The notes under the pieces are model-generated. The model was not told where the DNA came from. It did not search any database and saw only the letters and a program-made list of their open reading frames with translations. The position numbers were made by a program, and so were the translations under genes. This document shows positions 23,219-34,882 of a stretch of DNA of 64,000 nt, in pieces (within the stretch, counting starts at the first letter, position 1; every line of letters starts with the position of its first letter). This DNA comes from Deinandra increscens subsp. villosa (taxonomy: Eukaryota; Streptophyta; Magnoliopsida; Asterales; Asteraceae): the NCBI GenBank assembly GCA_039602395.1, contig JBCNJP010000006.1:55331502-55395501 (forward strand), in the 5' to 3' direction.

Positions 23219-24508
23219 CAAAGTAACGTGGCTTGTTCAAAGACATTAAAAGTGTTTCAAGACTCATGTATACGTACTCGTGATACTCGAACATCCGCAA
23301 CCTGAGAAATAACATGCTAAAAAGTGTCAACACAAAGGTTGGTGAGTTCACAGGTTTATCAGTTCAAAAACAGTTCTAGTTAATGTAAATCGACTGTTCA
23401 ACAACAGTCCCAGTTCAGTGTAAATCAACTGTTCCTCGATAGTTCAAGTTTAAGTTCAAGGTTGACTGTTCAACAACAGTTCAAGTTCATGTTCAAGTTT
23501 AGTTTAAAATCCAGATAATATATCAATAGCTAGCTAGGCTATTTTCAAGAAATCAGTGCACGTTTGACTAGATAAACTAGCTATCCAGTTACTGAAGCTC
23601 GACAAGTTCAATTGTGCCTCGTTAAGACTAAGAAGTATATAACACCCGTTCGATATCCAATCGAGTCAGCGCGAATGACCCGGGTGGGGCTTGTCAGGCC
23701 CAGTAGATCTACCAAATAAGTTCCCGCTGATGTCACATTGACAGTAAATCTAAAAGTGAGGACATTATCATAAGTGTGCCACTATCATTCAGGTGATATA
23801 AATATCTAACAGTTCAAGTGTTTGCATGTTAATCTCCCCCAACAGGATTAAAATAGGTAAAAAGGGGCCGTGAAACTCACCTTCGGGTGCACAGCAATTC
23901 CAAATAAATAATAACAGCAAGTAGCAACTAGCAGGTCTTGTGTACTCTACCAAACACCTAACGAGTATACATAAGTAAGTGTGTGTTCGACTAAAAAGAC
24001 TAAGTCTAACGTAAACGACGAAAACGAATGATTGTGAAGTTCAGAACAAGTTGAGGATGACACGCTTGCAAATCTGAGCGATTATCGAAATGACATGAAA
24101 AATATATTATATACGAATAGTATATATATTTTCTAAATTCAAAGATCAAAATAAATATATTTATATAATATATATAAACCAAATGCGTAAGGCAACGTTA
24201 ATAACGAGTTTATAAACAGAGTTACATATATCTATATAACAATAATCTCACTTGTCTCAGTAGACCAAATATATATAACAGTATATTATACCACGATGTA
24301 TAATCATCAAGAATTTTAAAACTATCATTTAGATTAACCCGCATCACAAAAACGTTTAAATTGCACTTTGAATCCAAACGATAATATTTATAGTTTTCTA
24401 AACCATTATCCAGTCTACAGGTTTTATAAATTTACTAAGGGATCATTTTTATGCAAGTTTCTAATTCACAAAGGTCAAAACCACAAAAACAAGCAAAAAG
24501 AAATAAAT

Positions 24509-24581
24509 GTGGAGGTCAAGATTCGAACCCATGACCAACAAGTTCAATACAAAGGCACACACCACTAGGACAACTCTTCTG
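24509..24581 (-). ncRNA. tRNA-like module 2 in LTR copy D
   Basis: Same sequence as the module at 15743-15815 apart from a substitution or two at its edge. Confidence 0.55.
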
Positions 24582-24664
24582 TTAGATAATTTAGCGCATG
24601 GAAATAAATTTAACTACCAGTGGCGGCCAGACCGAATTTTAAAGAAAAAACAAGACAAAGAATG

Positions 24665-24732
24665 GAGGAACCGGGTGTTGAACCCGTGACCTCATCTATA
24701 ACATGCGCGACCCTTAGCCACTAGGATAGCTC
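24665..24732 (-). ncRNA. tRNA-like module 1 in LTR copy D
   Basis: Same sequence as the module at 15899-15966. Confidence 0.55.
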
Positions 24733-25731
24733 CGTGTTTCTGTTCGTAAACGGATCTCACTACTTTTATCTATCAGCAGTAACCGTGTCTTCTTCTTCCT
24801 CTTGAACTCCGGTGGCCGGAGTTTTATTCCGGTCACCGGAAAAACGCAAAAACTAAACCGAGTGCATGAAATGAAGCGCAATACATGAAAGAATCGCTAC
24901 CTCAAGTTGGAGATGAATGATTGCACGATTTCGCCGCCGAGAACGAACCCGAACCACGGACGCAAACATCGAACACGGTCACGAAACTCGACTTTGGTTG
25001 CTCCTAGTTGCTCGGCTGTGGATGGTGGTTGCAAACAGTAGTTGTACGGTGGTAGATGGTGGTGAAACAGTGGTGTTTGGCCGGAAAAACTTAACTCCGG
25101 CGAGTAGTTTTTTTTTTCCTTTGCGTCACAGGGATGAACGAGAGGAAGACATGCTTGATTGTGGTGAACAAATGATAACTCCCCTCATTTGATGCAACTT
25201 GATGGAGGATTAATTGGAAACCGACGAGGGTATGATGATCGGTCTCCAAATTGATCTTCGTACATAATTTCCCCAATTCAATGACATTAATTTAACTTTT
25301 ATTTAATTGCAAGATTAGTCCCTCGTTAACTTACAACTTAGGAAGACAGGTTTGGGTAATAACAATTTCAGTCCCTCCATGTTTTGTTTGTTTAAAAGAA
25401 TAGTTTTGGAATTGGCAACTCTGGTCCCTCAAGGTTATAAAATTAAACGACATCTAACGGAGGATACTCTAACGGTTCTAACGGGAATAAGTCAAAATAT
25501 ATTTTTCGTAACGTTTACGAAATGTCAACTTTAGATATCTACATAAAATTATAAATAGTAACTCATAATTATTTATTTTAAATACACATAAATCATAAGT
25601 TCAAATCTATAACTTATATATATTTAAGTCACATAAAATTATGAATAATAACTTGTCATTAAATCTTGAAGTTACATAAAATCATAAATATAATTCTATG
25701 ATTTATATAGTTATATTCACATAAAATCATA

Positions 25732-25781
<50 letters not shown>

Positions 25782-25805
25782 CTAAAAGTATTACATGAAA
25801 TTATA

Positions 25806-25844
<39 letters not shown>

Positions 25845-26116
25845 AAAATCATAGGTTTAATTGTCACATAAGATGACATAACGTTCATATGAAATCATAA
25901 CGTATGATTTACATAAAACCACAGAAGAAGAATACCAAGCATCTAGACTTAAGTGCATGCTCGTATCGTGATGATTACACAAACCCTAATTGTTATCAGT
26001 CAATCATATAAATGTTCACACAACATTTATATTAGTTAAAGTAAATGTTCTCACGACATTTATGTTAGTTTAAGTTTATTTAAATCAGGAAAGACTTGAA
26101 AAGACGGATTGTCACA

Positions 26117-27959
26117 GCAATGACGATTTCGTCGTTTATTGTGATGCATCTAATCAGGGCCTAGGTTGTGTCCTCATGCAACGTGGGAAAGTGATCACCT
26201 ATGCGTCGAGACAACTTAAGGTACACGAGAAAAACTACACAACGCACGACCTTGAACTCGGTGCAGTCGTCTTTTCCTTGAAGATATGGCAGCACTATTT
26301 ATACGGGACCAAATGCATTGTCTTTACTGATCATAAAAGCCTCCAACATATCCTCAACCAAAAAGAACTCAACATGCGCCAGCGACGTCGGGTCGAGCTT
26401 CTCAACGATTATGATTGTGAGATTCGCTACCATCCTGGTAAGGCGAATGTCGTAGCTGATGCACTCAGTTGCAAAGGCTATGTCAAATCCATTGTGCTCC
26501 GAAGCATTCACTTAGACCTTCAAATCCGTGTTTTCGAAGCCCAACATGGTTCTATAACCGAAGGCAACATGTATGAAGAAATGTCATGTGGTGCCGAACT
26601 CTAGTTGAAAACAAAGCCTACGGTCTCCTTTATTTCATGAATCGCCTATGGATTCCCGATCGTGATGACCTTCGTGCCTTCATCAGGAACGAGACTCATA
26701 ACTCTCGATATTCTATTCATCCTGGTGCTGACAAAATGTACCAAGACCTCCATCGTCAATATTGGTGGCCTGGCATGAAGAAAGATGTAGCTCTCTTCGT
26801 AGCTAAGTGTCTTACATGTTCGAAGGTCAAGGTTGAGCATCAATGCCCTTAAGGCTTGCTTGAACAACCTGAAATCCCTGTGTGGAAGTGGGAAAATATT
26901 GCGATGGATTTCATTACGAAACTTCCACGCACTTCCAGTGGCTACGATAGCATTTGGGTTATTGTTGACCGATTGACAAAATCGTATCATTTCATTCCTA
27001 TTCGCGAGGACTATCAAGTTGTGAAATTGGCTCGAATCTATGTCGATGAAATCGTAAGACTCCATGGTGTTCCGTTAAGTATCATTTCCGATCGTGATGG
27101 TCGTTTCATTTGTCGATTTTGGCAAACCTTACAATCCGCTTTGGGCACATGCTTAGACCTCAGCACGACCTACCATCCACAAACAGATGGTCAATCTGAG
27201 CATACCATTCAAACCCTCGAAGACATGCTTCGTTCATGCGTAATCGATTTTGGTGGCAATTGGGACACTCACTTACCTCCGATAGAGTTTTCATATAATA
27301 ATAGCTACCACTTAAGTATTGGCATGGCTCCTTTTGAAGCTCTCTATGGTCGCAAGTGTCACTCTCCTATTTGTTGGAACGAGGTCGGTGAAGCTCAGAT
27401 CACCGATCCCGAACTTATTCAGGAGACTACTAATAAAATCTTGCAAATCCGTGATCATCTTTTGGCTGCTCGAAGTAGACAGAAAAGTTATGCTGACAAA
27501 AGCCGAAAGCCTCTCGAATTCCAAGTTGGTGATTAAGTACTCCTCAAGGTTTCACCCTGGAAAGGAGTTGTACGTTTCGGGAAAAAGAGGAAGTTGGCTC
27601 CTCGTTATGGTGGCCCTTTCAAGAATCTTGAAAGAGTTGGGAAGGTTGCCTACAGGCTTGAACTACCCCAAGAGCTCGAAAATGTTCATCCAACGTTCCT
27701 TGTGTCCAATCTTCGTAAATGTTTGGCTAACAAAGACCTTCACATACCATTAGACGAAGTTCGCATCGACGAGACAATGCACTTTGTCGAAATACCAGTG
27801 GAGATTATGGACCGAGAAATTAAGCAACTCAAGCGTAGCCATATACCGATTGTCAAGGTCCGCTGGGAGTCTAAACATGGACCGGAATTCACCTGGGAGC
27901 GTGAAGACCAAATGAATACCAAATATCCGCATGCGTTCGAGAAGTCTTCTCTTGGATAA
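26117..27959 (+). pseudogene. Ty3/gypsy chromovirus pol remnant: RNase H, integrase, chromodomain-like tail
   Basis: Domains in order. RNase H: VYCDASNQGLG at about 26137, TDHKSLQHI at 26328, YHPGKANVVADALS at 26430. Integrase HHCC zinc-binding motif (about 26700-26825: H, H, CLTC). DDE core: MDF at 26905, SDRDGRF at 27090, and YHPQTDGQSE at 27172, which supplies the final glutamate. C-terminal part VHPTFLVSNLRKC (about 27685), then a chromodomain-like end, VKVRWESKHGPEFTWERED (about 27855-27910). It is inactive: a frameshift near 26600 and in-frame stops at 26850 and 27534-27536. Protease and RT are missing, because the sequence starts abruptly where the LARD-like element ends; the missing part should lie left of 14.25 kb in the gap. 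Chromovirus assignment rests on the tail motif. Confidence 0.92.
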
Positions 27960-27977
27960 TTTCAGAACGAAATTTCC

Positions 27978-28130
27978 TAAAGTAGGGGAGACTGTAACAT
28001 CCCGTTTACCCATTTCTATTGTATCCGATTCGTATTTCATTTCAATGTAATTTGAAGGATTTATTCAATAAAGAAGCCCATTTTGTTTTATTTATAAGTT
28101 CCGTATATAACTTTTGATTTTCTTTTTCAA
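27978..28130 (+). repeat. Polypurine tract and start of the chromovirus 3-prime LTR
   Basis: AGTAGGGGAGAC (about 27981-27992) is followed by TGTAACATCCCG at 27993, a typical chromovirus LTR start. The LTR loses recognisable continuity near 28130 where a Helitron-like hairpin begins; the rest is not identified. Confidence 0.7.
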
Positions 28131-28170
28131 CAAGATGGTGACTCGCCCGCGCGTTGCGGCGGGCCACCAT
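28128..28170 (-). mobile_element. Helitron-like 3-prime end (degenerate)
   Basis: The minus strand reads GCCCGCCGCAACGCGCGGGC, a GC hairpin, then about a dozen bases to CTTGTT. Plant Helitrons end with such a hairpin about 10 nt before CTRRT; here CTTG is off-consensus. The same variant is seen at 40133-40136. Confidence 0.45.
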
Positions 28171-30251
28171 CGGCTATGTAGTTGTTTGATGGAAGTGTTG
28201 TTGTCAAAGCATAAGCTTTTGATTTTGCTATGCATACTTGTTTTTATCCATTTACAAAATGAGGTTTCTTTCCCTACTATATGGGAATGTACAAAATATT
28301 AAAAGCTCTAGGCATTGCAATATATATATATTTGTTCTCTTGCATATAGCAAAGAACATTGCTATATATTTGTGTTTTTGTTTTACCCGGTGTAATGGTG
28401 GAGTGCCTGCGGGATGTCTTTGTTGCTGGTGTTTTGGGTTCTGTAGGTGTCATTAGTTGTAGTGGCTTCTCCAATTGAATATCACTTGTAGGGGTGGAGA
28501 TGTGTTCAACAACAGCTGATGCATTAATATTCCACTAAGAGAAATAACCACCACCTACAGTAAGAGCCAGGACATATTTTACAACATGAAAACAAAATTG
28601 TTGGAAGACATCTATGAGAAAAAGTTATAGTTAATAGAGAAGACTAAAAGTAACCATCTTAAGAAATTTGAAGGATGTAGTTAAAATATCAATCTATAAA
28701 AATTCACAGCATGTAAAATCATCAGAAGATGAGAGTTTATAGTTGATTTTTTATAATTCTATTAAAAGAAGAACATGTATCCTACAAAAAATAAGCAGGG
28801 ACTAAGCAATATTTCATGTTTTTTGTTCGGATATCCCATTAACATGATGTTGGCAGTTGACTGTTTACCATAGGAGCCTTCGTACATGCATTTGCCACAC
28901 AATTCTGGTTTTGGGACCTCCATAAAATTTTCATTCCAATTTGTCTTGTGTGATAATGAGCATGCACATTCATTTATTCTATATAAACCATGACTTATTG
29001 TTTCTTAAATAAGAGTAGCACATTATGTAACAGTTTGACCAAGGCAAAATACCTTCTTATGTTTCCATAATCCATATAGCCTTTTATGGTAAAAAAAATG
29101 GTAGATTAAAGTCATTGCTAATCAACATACGAACTTTAAAATTCCACAATGTTACACGATTGAATTAAAATGGTATGTATGAAAGTTTTGGAAATAAGGA
29201 AATGATGGATAAACTGAGTGAAAGAAGCAATTAAAAAAATTTAACGTTAAGAAAGGAAGACAAACAACAACGATATGCAATAGGATAGATAATAATGCCA
29301 AACAACAAATTCAATAATAGAAAAATACTCAATTACAAACAGAAGAAAATATGATTCTTTTAGCATGGATTTGATCATCAACCCATTTGACCCATTTTCA
29401 GTTGACTTGTTAATAAATGAGCCAAGTTTTCTCATTTTTATAGACTATCACTCCTATTTTAATATGAAGCAAATTTCAGACCACATATCAAACTGGGTAG
29501 TTTACTTGACAATCCAGATAAAACAAAGAAGAAAAATAAGCCTAAAAAAGGGGTAAAATTTTTCCAGAGTTCCCTAAATTGAAAATAAGAAATCATTAAA
29601 ATCCATTTCAAACAGTATATTTTTTCCGTGTCGTGTTTCATTTAATAGGAAGTAAAAGGTAGTGGAAAACCAAAATATGAGAAATCAAATGGAAACATTA
29701 AGGCATATAGATGGTTAGAAGTCAACTGGAAATTTGAAAATGATAGCTGGTAAAAAAGGTACTTGTTGGCTATTTTTTCCAAATTGTGTAAGGGTGGATC
29801 GATGTTTGTCACTGTGATAATGAAAAACAGATCTGAGATAGTTACCCAAAACATACTATTGTGCCAAAAGTCTAAAACTTTCTACAGAACATGATGGATG
29901 TTCTATAGAATGATCCTCCTTTTCACTAATAGTTGAAACTAACAGACCTATAAATCAAATGAACAAACTAACCGTTACGGAGGCACTTCAACTGATTCGC
30001 AACACCCACATCAGATTGTCAACAGAACTGAAAAAACATAAGTCATAAGACCACAATTAATAAGCTGAGAACAACTCTAACAAAAAGGACAAAATAGCTA
30101 AAACTTTAAACATAATGAAAAATATACGCCGGAAACAATCAACATGACATAAAATGGAAACATAAGTTGAAAAAGATATACACCTCCATTGTAAAGGATG
30201 ATGCAAGTATTGGAGTACGTAAATCCAAAGCTGGTATAACCTGCTTAAACA
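28171..30251. other. AT-rich region, no recognised gene
   Basis: No transposon protein or repeat identified. A 53-codon minus-strand frame (28762-28923) with a CGKC pair is listed separately. A short exon-like piece with a possible donor lies near 30183-30240 (minus). Both could be captured gene fragments. Confidence 0.5.
28762..28923 (-). CDS. Unrecognised 53-codon frame, possible captured exon
   Basis: Starts ATG at 28923 (MEVPKPELCGKCMYEG) and stops at 28762. The first 35 residues have balanced composition unlike the AT-rich surroundings, and the last part is hydrophobic. I do not recognise the family. It lies upstream, on the minus strand, of the Helitron-like end at 28128, so it may be a transduplicated exon; it may equally be chance. 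Confidence 0.2.
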   Translation of the reverse strand: MEVPKPELCGKCMYEGSYGKQSTANIMLMGYPNKKHEILLSPCLFFVGYMFFF

Positions 30252-30405
30252 TATTGGATCATAAGATTATATTAGGTTTATTATGTAGCCCACGGGCCCA
30301 ATTAAGATGAACTAGGGTTTAGTATTTTCTATATATATATTGTAACCTTAATTATGAATAAAATCAATTCAGTCATTCAATATTATCTAACATGGTATCA
30401 CAGCC
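30252..30405 (+). repeat. Short copia-like 5-prime LTR and primer site
   Basis: A stretch from about 30252 (TATTGGATCATAAG, probably from TGTTGGAT) to TCTAACA at 30392 is followed directly by TGGTATCACAGCC (30393-30405), a one-base variant of the tRNA-Met primer site. A TATA-like run at about 30331-30340 suits an LTR promoter. No matching 3-prime LTR is seen, and the element runs into the gap. A 140-bp LTR would suit a small copia or TRIM-like element; the left edge is estimated. Confidence 0.6.
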
Positions 30406-30917
30406 TAAACGATCCAAACCCTAGCTCTCACCACCGTGTTCAAACCCTAGACAGGGCGGTGTGCCACCATTGCCGCCGCCCTGTCCCAACTTCGTTTTTT
30501 TCTTTCTTTTTCATATTAGTTTCTTCGTCTTTGAATAAAGTCTCGTTTTCGATTCAAGATTCCAATCGCAACTCTCACGAAATCCTATTGTGACATCGTA
30601 TTATTAATTCGTTTATTACAATAGCACGTCAACAAATTTATTGCCGTTAAATATTTGTGTTGTTGACAACATTTTTTTTCCCGTACCGATTTCTGTTTGT
30701 CTCCCGACTACGGTCTTTATAATGTGGGGATTTTGAGATCCAGTTTTGGATAAAAAAAAAAAAAAAGTTTGTCATCGTAATTTACGAATTACGAATACAA
30801 TCAATTTCAATATCCAAGAGATCCAATTTTGAAATTTACTTCTTTAGTTGCAATCTTGTTACGTTTATTATTTTGAGGATTGATTTTCCGACCAGAGAAT
30901 GTCGGTGTTGCTATTTG
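30406..30917 (+). other. Leader of the copia-like element, non-coding
   Basis: Follows the primer site; T-rich and A-rich runs, no recognised ORF. Confidence 0.4.
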
Positions 30918-31192
30918 TACGGTCCTCTGTAGCGTCGTCTTTTAGATTACGGTTCTCCGTCGCGTCGCCTTTTGGACTACGGTCTCCCGTCGCACCGCCT
31001 TTCGGACTACGGTCCCCAGCCGTGCTGCATTTCGGACTACGGTCCCTCCCCGCACCGCATTTCGGACTACGGTCCCCCTCCGCGCCGCCTTTCGGACTAC
31101 GGTCCCCCTCCGCACCGCCGTTCGGACTACGGTCCCCCTCCGCGTCGCCTTTCGGACTACCGTCCCCTGCCGCGCCGCCTCTAGGACTATGG
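30918..31192 (+). repeat. 30-bp GC-rich minisatellite, open in several frames
   Basis: Nine to ten units of GGACTACGGTCCCC plus about 16 bases (CTCCGCGCCGCCTTTC type). Because the unit is 30 bp and has no stop, it is open in two plus frames and one minus frame (peptide units such as GLRSPSAPPF and SPKGGAEGDR). These long frames are a by-product of the repeat; I do not call a gene. Confidence 0.92.
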
Positions 31193-31368
31193 TCCAAAAC
31201 TATGTTGTCGAACCGCTGCATTGAAGAGTTTGCTAAAAGTTTACAGGACCCCCGACGTTGAAAAATATAATTTGGCATATTCAAGTACACAATGGATTGG
31301 TTGATAGAAGATTGTGATTGAGAATCGAGAAGCGAAATTGAAGCTAGTTTCTTTTATTATTATCATTA

Positions 31369-31868
31369 NNNNNNNNNNNNNNNNNNNNNNNNNNNNNNNN
31401 NNNNNNNNNNNNNNNNNNNNNNNNNNNNNNNNNNNNNNNNNNNNNNNNNNNNNNNNNNNNNNNNNNNNNNNNNNNNNNNNNNNNNNNNNNNNNNNNNNNN
31501 NNNNNNNNNNNNNNNNNNNNNNNNNNNNNNNNNNNNNNNNNNNNNNNNNNNNNNNNNNNNNNNNNNNNNNNNNNNNNNNNNNNNNNNNNNNNNNNNNNNN
31601 NNNNNNNNNNNNNNNNNNNNNNNNNNNNNNNNNNNNNNNNNNNNNNNNNNNNNNNNNNNNNNNNNNNNNNNNNNNNNNNNNNNNNNNNNNNNNNNNNNNN
31701 NNNNNNNNNNNNNNNNNNNNNNNNNNNNNNNNNNNNNNNNNNNNNNNNNNNNNNNNNNNNNNNNNNNNNNNNNNNNNNNNNNNNNNNNNNNNNNNNNNNN
31801 NNNNNNNNNNNNNNNNNNNNNNNNNNNNNNNNNNNNNNNNNNNNNNNNNNNNNNNNNNNNNNNNNNNN
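31369..31868. other. Assembly gap (500 N)
   Basis: Exactly 500 N, nominal size. Confidence 0.99.
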
Positions 31869-32574
31869 AGAATGAAATGTTTACTATCGAACCCAATTTT
31901 TAACCTAATTTCCTACACCGATCATTGACTAATGGAAACTTAAGGACGTTAGTTTTTATGAAACCTGAGATTATTGTCAACCAATTGATGAAACTTGAGA
32001 TTATTTGATTTTTTTTTTGAACATTGAGATTATTGTCAGTCAATTGATGAAACCTACTTGGGATTATTTAAATCCAATGTTTCATCAAAAAACTAACATC
32101 ATTAACTTTCTGTTAGCCAATGATTATTGGAGAAAAATAGATTAAAAGTTAGGCTCGGTAGTAAACATTTCGTTACTTGAGATTAATATCGACCAATTGA
32201 TGAAACTTGAGATTATTTAAATCCAATTTCCCTTATTAAAAGTCTAAACTGAATTGTTGGAATTTAAAACCGAACCGTTACTAACGATTAGGTAACAATT
32301 TAGTATCATAATTTATGCTCTATTGGATCTTTATAGTTTATACAAGTTTAAAATAATAGAAATGAATAAAAACTTTCTAAAGGTGCAAAAGTAAACATAG
32401 AAATCTTAAAGTTTAACACTTTATTTGGTGCACATTTCAAAAAAAAAATTCAAAAAGCTTAAAAAAGTAAAAGGATCAAGGTTTGCTGTAGATGTTTAAG
32501 ACCCATCTTTCCAAATACGATGAGAAATAAAGTGTTGATATACGTCTCAATATTACATTTGTGTTGGTGATTAA
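31869..32574. repeat. AT-rich DNA with scattered copies of a short repeat
   Basis: The phrase CAATTGATGAAACTTGAGAT and close variants occurs several times (near 31982, 32041 and 32195). No gene seen. Confidence 0.55.
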
Positions 32575-33251
32575 GGGTCTCTTTAGTATAAGGTAATGAA
32601 ATGAGCAATGGAATGAAATGGGCTAGGGAATGGAATGGTCGAGGGAATGAAATGGATCATTACCATTCTATCGCCCTGTTTGATTACCATGTGGAAATGA
32701 AATAAATAATTGCAGCGTATTGTTTGATGGTTAGTAAAAGCGAAGTTATCGAATATAATTAACCAATATTTCCATTTAAAATTAATATATTTGTTTTATA
32801 TTTCTATTTTACAATGTTTTAATTTTTTATTTTTTTATTTATAATTTTTATTAAATAATTTAATTTTTATTTTTATTTTTTATTTTATTTGTTTTTTATT
32901 TTTTATTTTCTAATTTAATTTTATCTTTAATATTTTTTTGTTTTTGTTTTGTATTTATTTTATTATTGTTTTTCGTTTTTTATATTTTTATTTTTACCTT
33001 TTTTTACTTTTTATTTTTTCTATAAAAATTTAAAAAGAAATCTAATTGAAAAAAAAACTTTCATTCCATTCCTTGAAGGAATCGAAAAAAAACACCCCCC
33101 CCATTGAATGAAAATCTTAAAATATAGAAGGAATCGCATTCCTCATGTAATGGTCCATTCAATTCCAATGTGCTACCAAACATGTCATTTTTCATTCCGA
33201 TGTAATGAGTCATTTCATTCCACCCTCCATTCCTGCATACCAAACGCTACC
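32575..33251. mobile_element. Harbinger/Tourist-like MITE
   Basis: The left end GGGTCTCTTTAGTATAAGG and the right end, read in reverse, GGTAGCGTTTGGTATGCAGG are imperfect inverted repeats, followed inward by AATGGAATG-type words on both sides. TAA lies at both borders (32572-32574 and 33252-33254), the PIF/Harbinger duplication. The interior (about 32830-33060) is extreme T/A low-complexity sequence; no transposase. Confidence 0.7.
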
Positions 33252-33811
33252 TAAGAGAATATAATTTAATCTTAGTTATCCAATTCTATTAATCTATTAT
33301 GTATTCACTATCGAGGGTTTGGTTGAAAATTTTGGAGGAAAAATAGTCCATTTTTTTCTTAAAAAATTTAAACTAATATAAATAGTTAAAAATTTGGAGG
33401 GCTTGGTTGAAAATTTTGGATGGCTTCGTTTTATACGATCGTTTTTTTGTACGCCATGAACCAAACCATTCTTTACGGTTAGAAATTTTTGAAACCAACC
33501 GACTAAAAGAATTCCATTTCACCCTCCATTCCTGCATACCAAACGCTACCTAAGAGAATATAATTTAATCTTAATTATCCAATTCTATTAATCTATTATG
33601 TATTCACTATCGAGGGTTTGGTTGAAAATTTTGGAGGAAAAATAGTCCATTTTTTTCTTAAAAAATTTAAACTAATATAAATAGTTAAAAATTTGGAGGG
33701 TTTGGTTGAAAATTTTGGATGGCTTGGTTTTATACGATCGTTTTTTTGTACGCCATGAACCAAACCGTTCTTTACGGTTAGAAATTTTTGAAACCAACCG
33801 ACTAAAAGAAC
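33215..33811 (+). repeat. 299-bp tandem duplication, two units
   Basis: Unit 1 about 33215-33513, unit 2 about 33514-33811, offset exactly 299 bp at the GCTACCTAAGAG anchor (33246 and 33545). Only a few substitutions separate them. The first unit includes the last bases of the MITE, so the duplication is younger than the MITE insertion. Confidence 0.9.
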
Positions 33812-34782
33812 GAGAAAACAGATTGTGAAACCGAACCAATGAACAGTTTCACGATTTTGAACTGAACCATTAACACCTCTTATAAGTATTGGGTAAATCA
33901 AAGTTTTTATTGTTTTTCAAAATATTGTCAATGTATATAAAAATACTATGTTTATCTACCCGTGTGTTATACAAGATTAAAAAATGGTATGATTAATAAA
34001 TTTTTTGTATTTATTTATTATAAATTTTAAGCATATGTTAATAATATAAATTGACATAACTTTTGGAGCAGTTACATATATTCCACTCTATAACTTATAA
34101 AATTGAATATTTTCTCAAATCTTGTTTAAAGAATATTAGGCATTAAAATTTTATGTTTTAGAAAAATATGCAATTTTACTCTAAATTAGGGGATATATAC
34201 AATATAATTCTCCACCCCCACCCCACTTTTATATAGATTAACATATAACATAAATTAACAACATTTGCATTGATATGACAGTTAGTATATTTTGACCATC
34301 AAATGAAACAAAAGGTTATTCTCTGATCACATTATCTTTATATGGTGAGAAGCTTAGACTATAAACTTAATTATACATGTATAGGAAGAAAAACAAAAAT
34401 GTTATGAAGAAATAAAAGCAATAAGAAAATCCATAAGTACTATTGAATAGTGATTCTTTTCTTGAAAAATATGTGAAGAAATTTCAAGAATGTGAAATGG
34501 TAATATAAAAGGTAGTTACTTTTTAAAACATTTTGCCTAATCCTAACAAAAAATTGTCACTATACATAAATTTTTCTTTTTAGTACATATTTAAGTCATA
34601 AGAGCTATTAAAATATTTATAATTTCTTTCTAAACTAAGCAAAAGTAATTTAAGTTTCAAAAAAGTTTGTTTATCTAATTATAAAGAGAGGCAGTACATA
34701 TTATTAGATTAGAGCAAAAACCAAAAACAAAATTTTAAGAAATACTGATATTCAACTATAATTTAAGAAAACTTAATCAACA
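33812..34782. other. AT-rich intergenic DNA
   Basis: No gene, transposon end or strong repeat seen. Confidence 0.5.
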
Positions 34783-34866
34783 TTTTTAAATATTTGATAC
34801 ATCTAATAATCATTAGGAATCAACATGGATAATTAGTACATAAACAATAGTTAAGATTGATTTATT
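34783..34866 (+). repeat. Left copy of an imperfect 80-bp direct repeat flanking the LINE
   Basis: AATATTTGATACATCTAATA and the following bases to about 34866 match 36094-36176 with scattered differences. Confidence 0.8.
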
Positions 34867-34882
34867 GAAACTAATGCTATAA

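Larger units (their letters stand above)
14274..26116 (-). mobile_element. LARD-like non-autonomous LTR retrotransposon with tRNA-module LTRs
   Basis: Two near-identical direct LTRs of about 3.1 kb (copy C, 14274-17333, its first bases in the gap; copy D, 22545-26116, enlarged by an inserted solo LTR) flank a 5.2-kb interior. The element reads on the minus strand: the tRNA-Met primer site is at 22529-22541 beside copy D, and a polypurine tract (AACAAGGGGATAA on the minus strand) lies beside copy C at 17334-17346. The interior has no recognisable gag or pol. The LTRs differ by only a small number of substitutions and AT-repeat lengths by eye, so the insertion is young compared with copies A and B. 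The right flank is the chromovirus pol at 26117. The left duplication is in the gap and could not be checked. Long LTRs with a long non-coding interior match the LARD definition. Confidence 0.85.
22545..26116 (-). repeat. LTR copy D (5-prime LTR of the LARD-like element)
   Basis: Near-identical to copy C apart from the inserted solo LTR at 22748-23218 and longer AT tracts (about 25735-25777 and 25808-25842). Carries tRNA-like modules at 24509-24581 and 24665-24732. Ends TTGTCACA at 26116. Confidence 0.9.

Noticed and set aside
26646..27065. 139-residue minus-strand frame
   Set aside because: Antisense shadow of the chromovirus integrase.
30868..31290. 120-140 residue frames over the minisatellite as genes
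   Set aside because: Openness on both strands follows from the 30-bp unit; no start context or family similarity.
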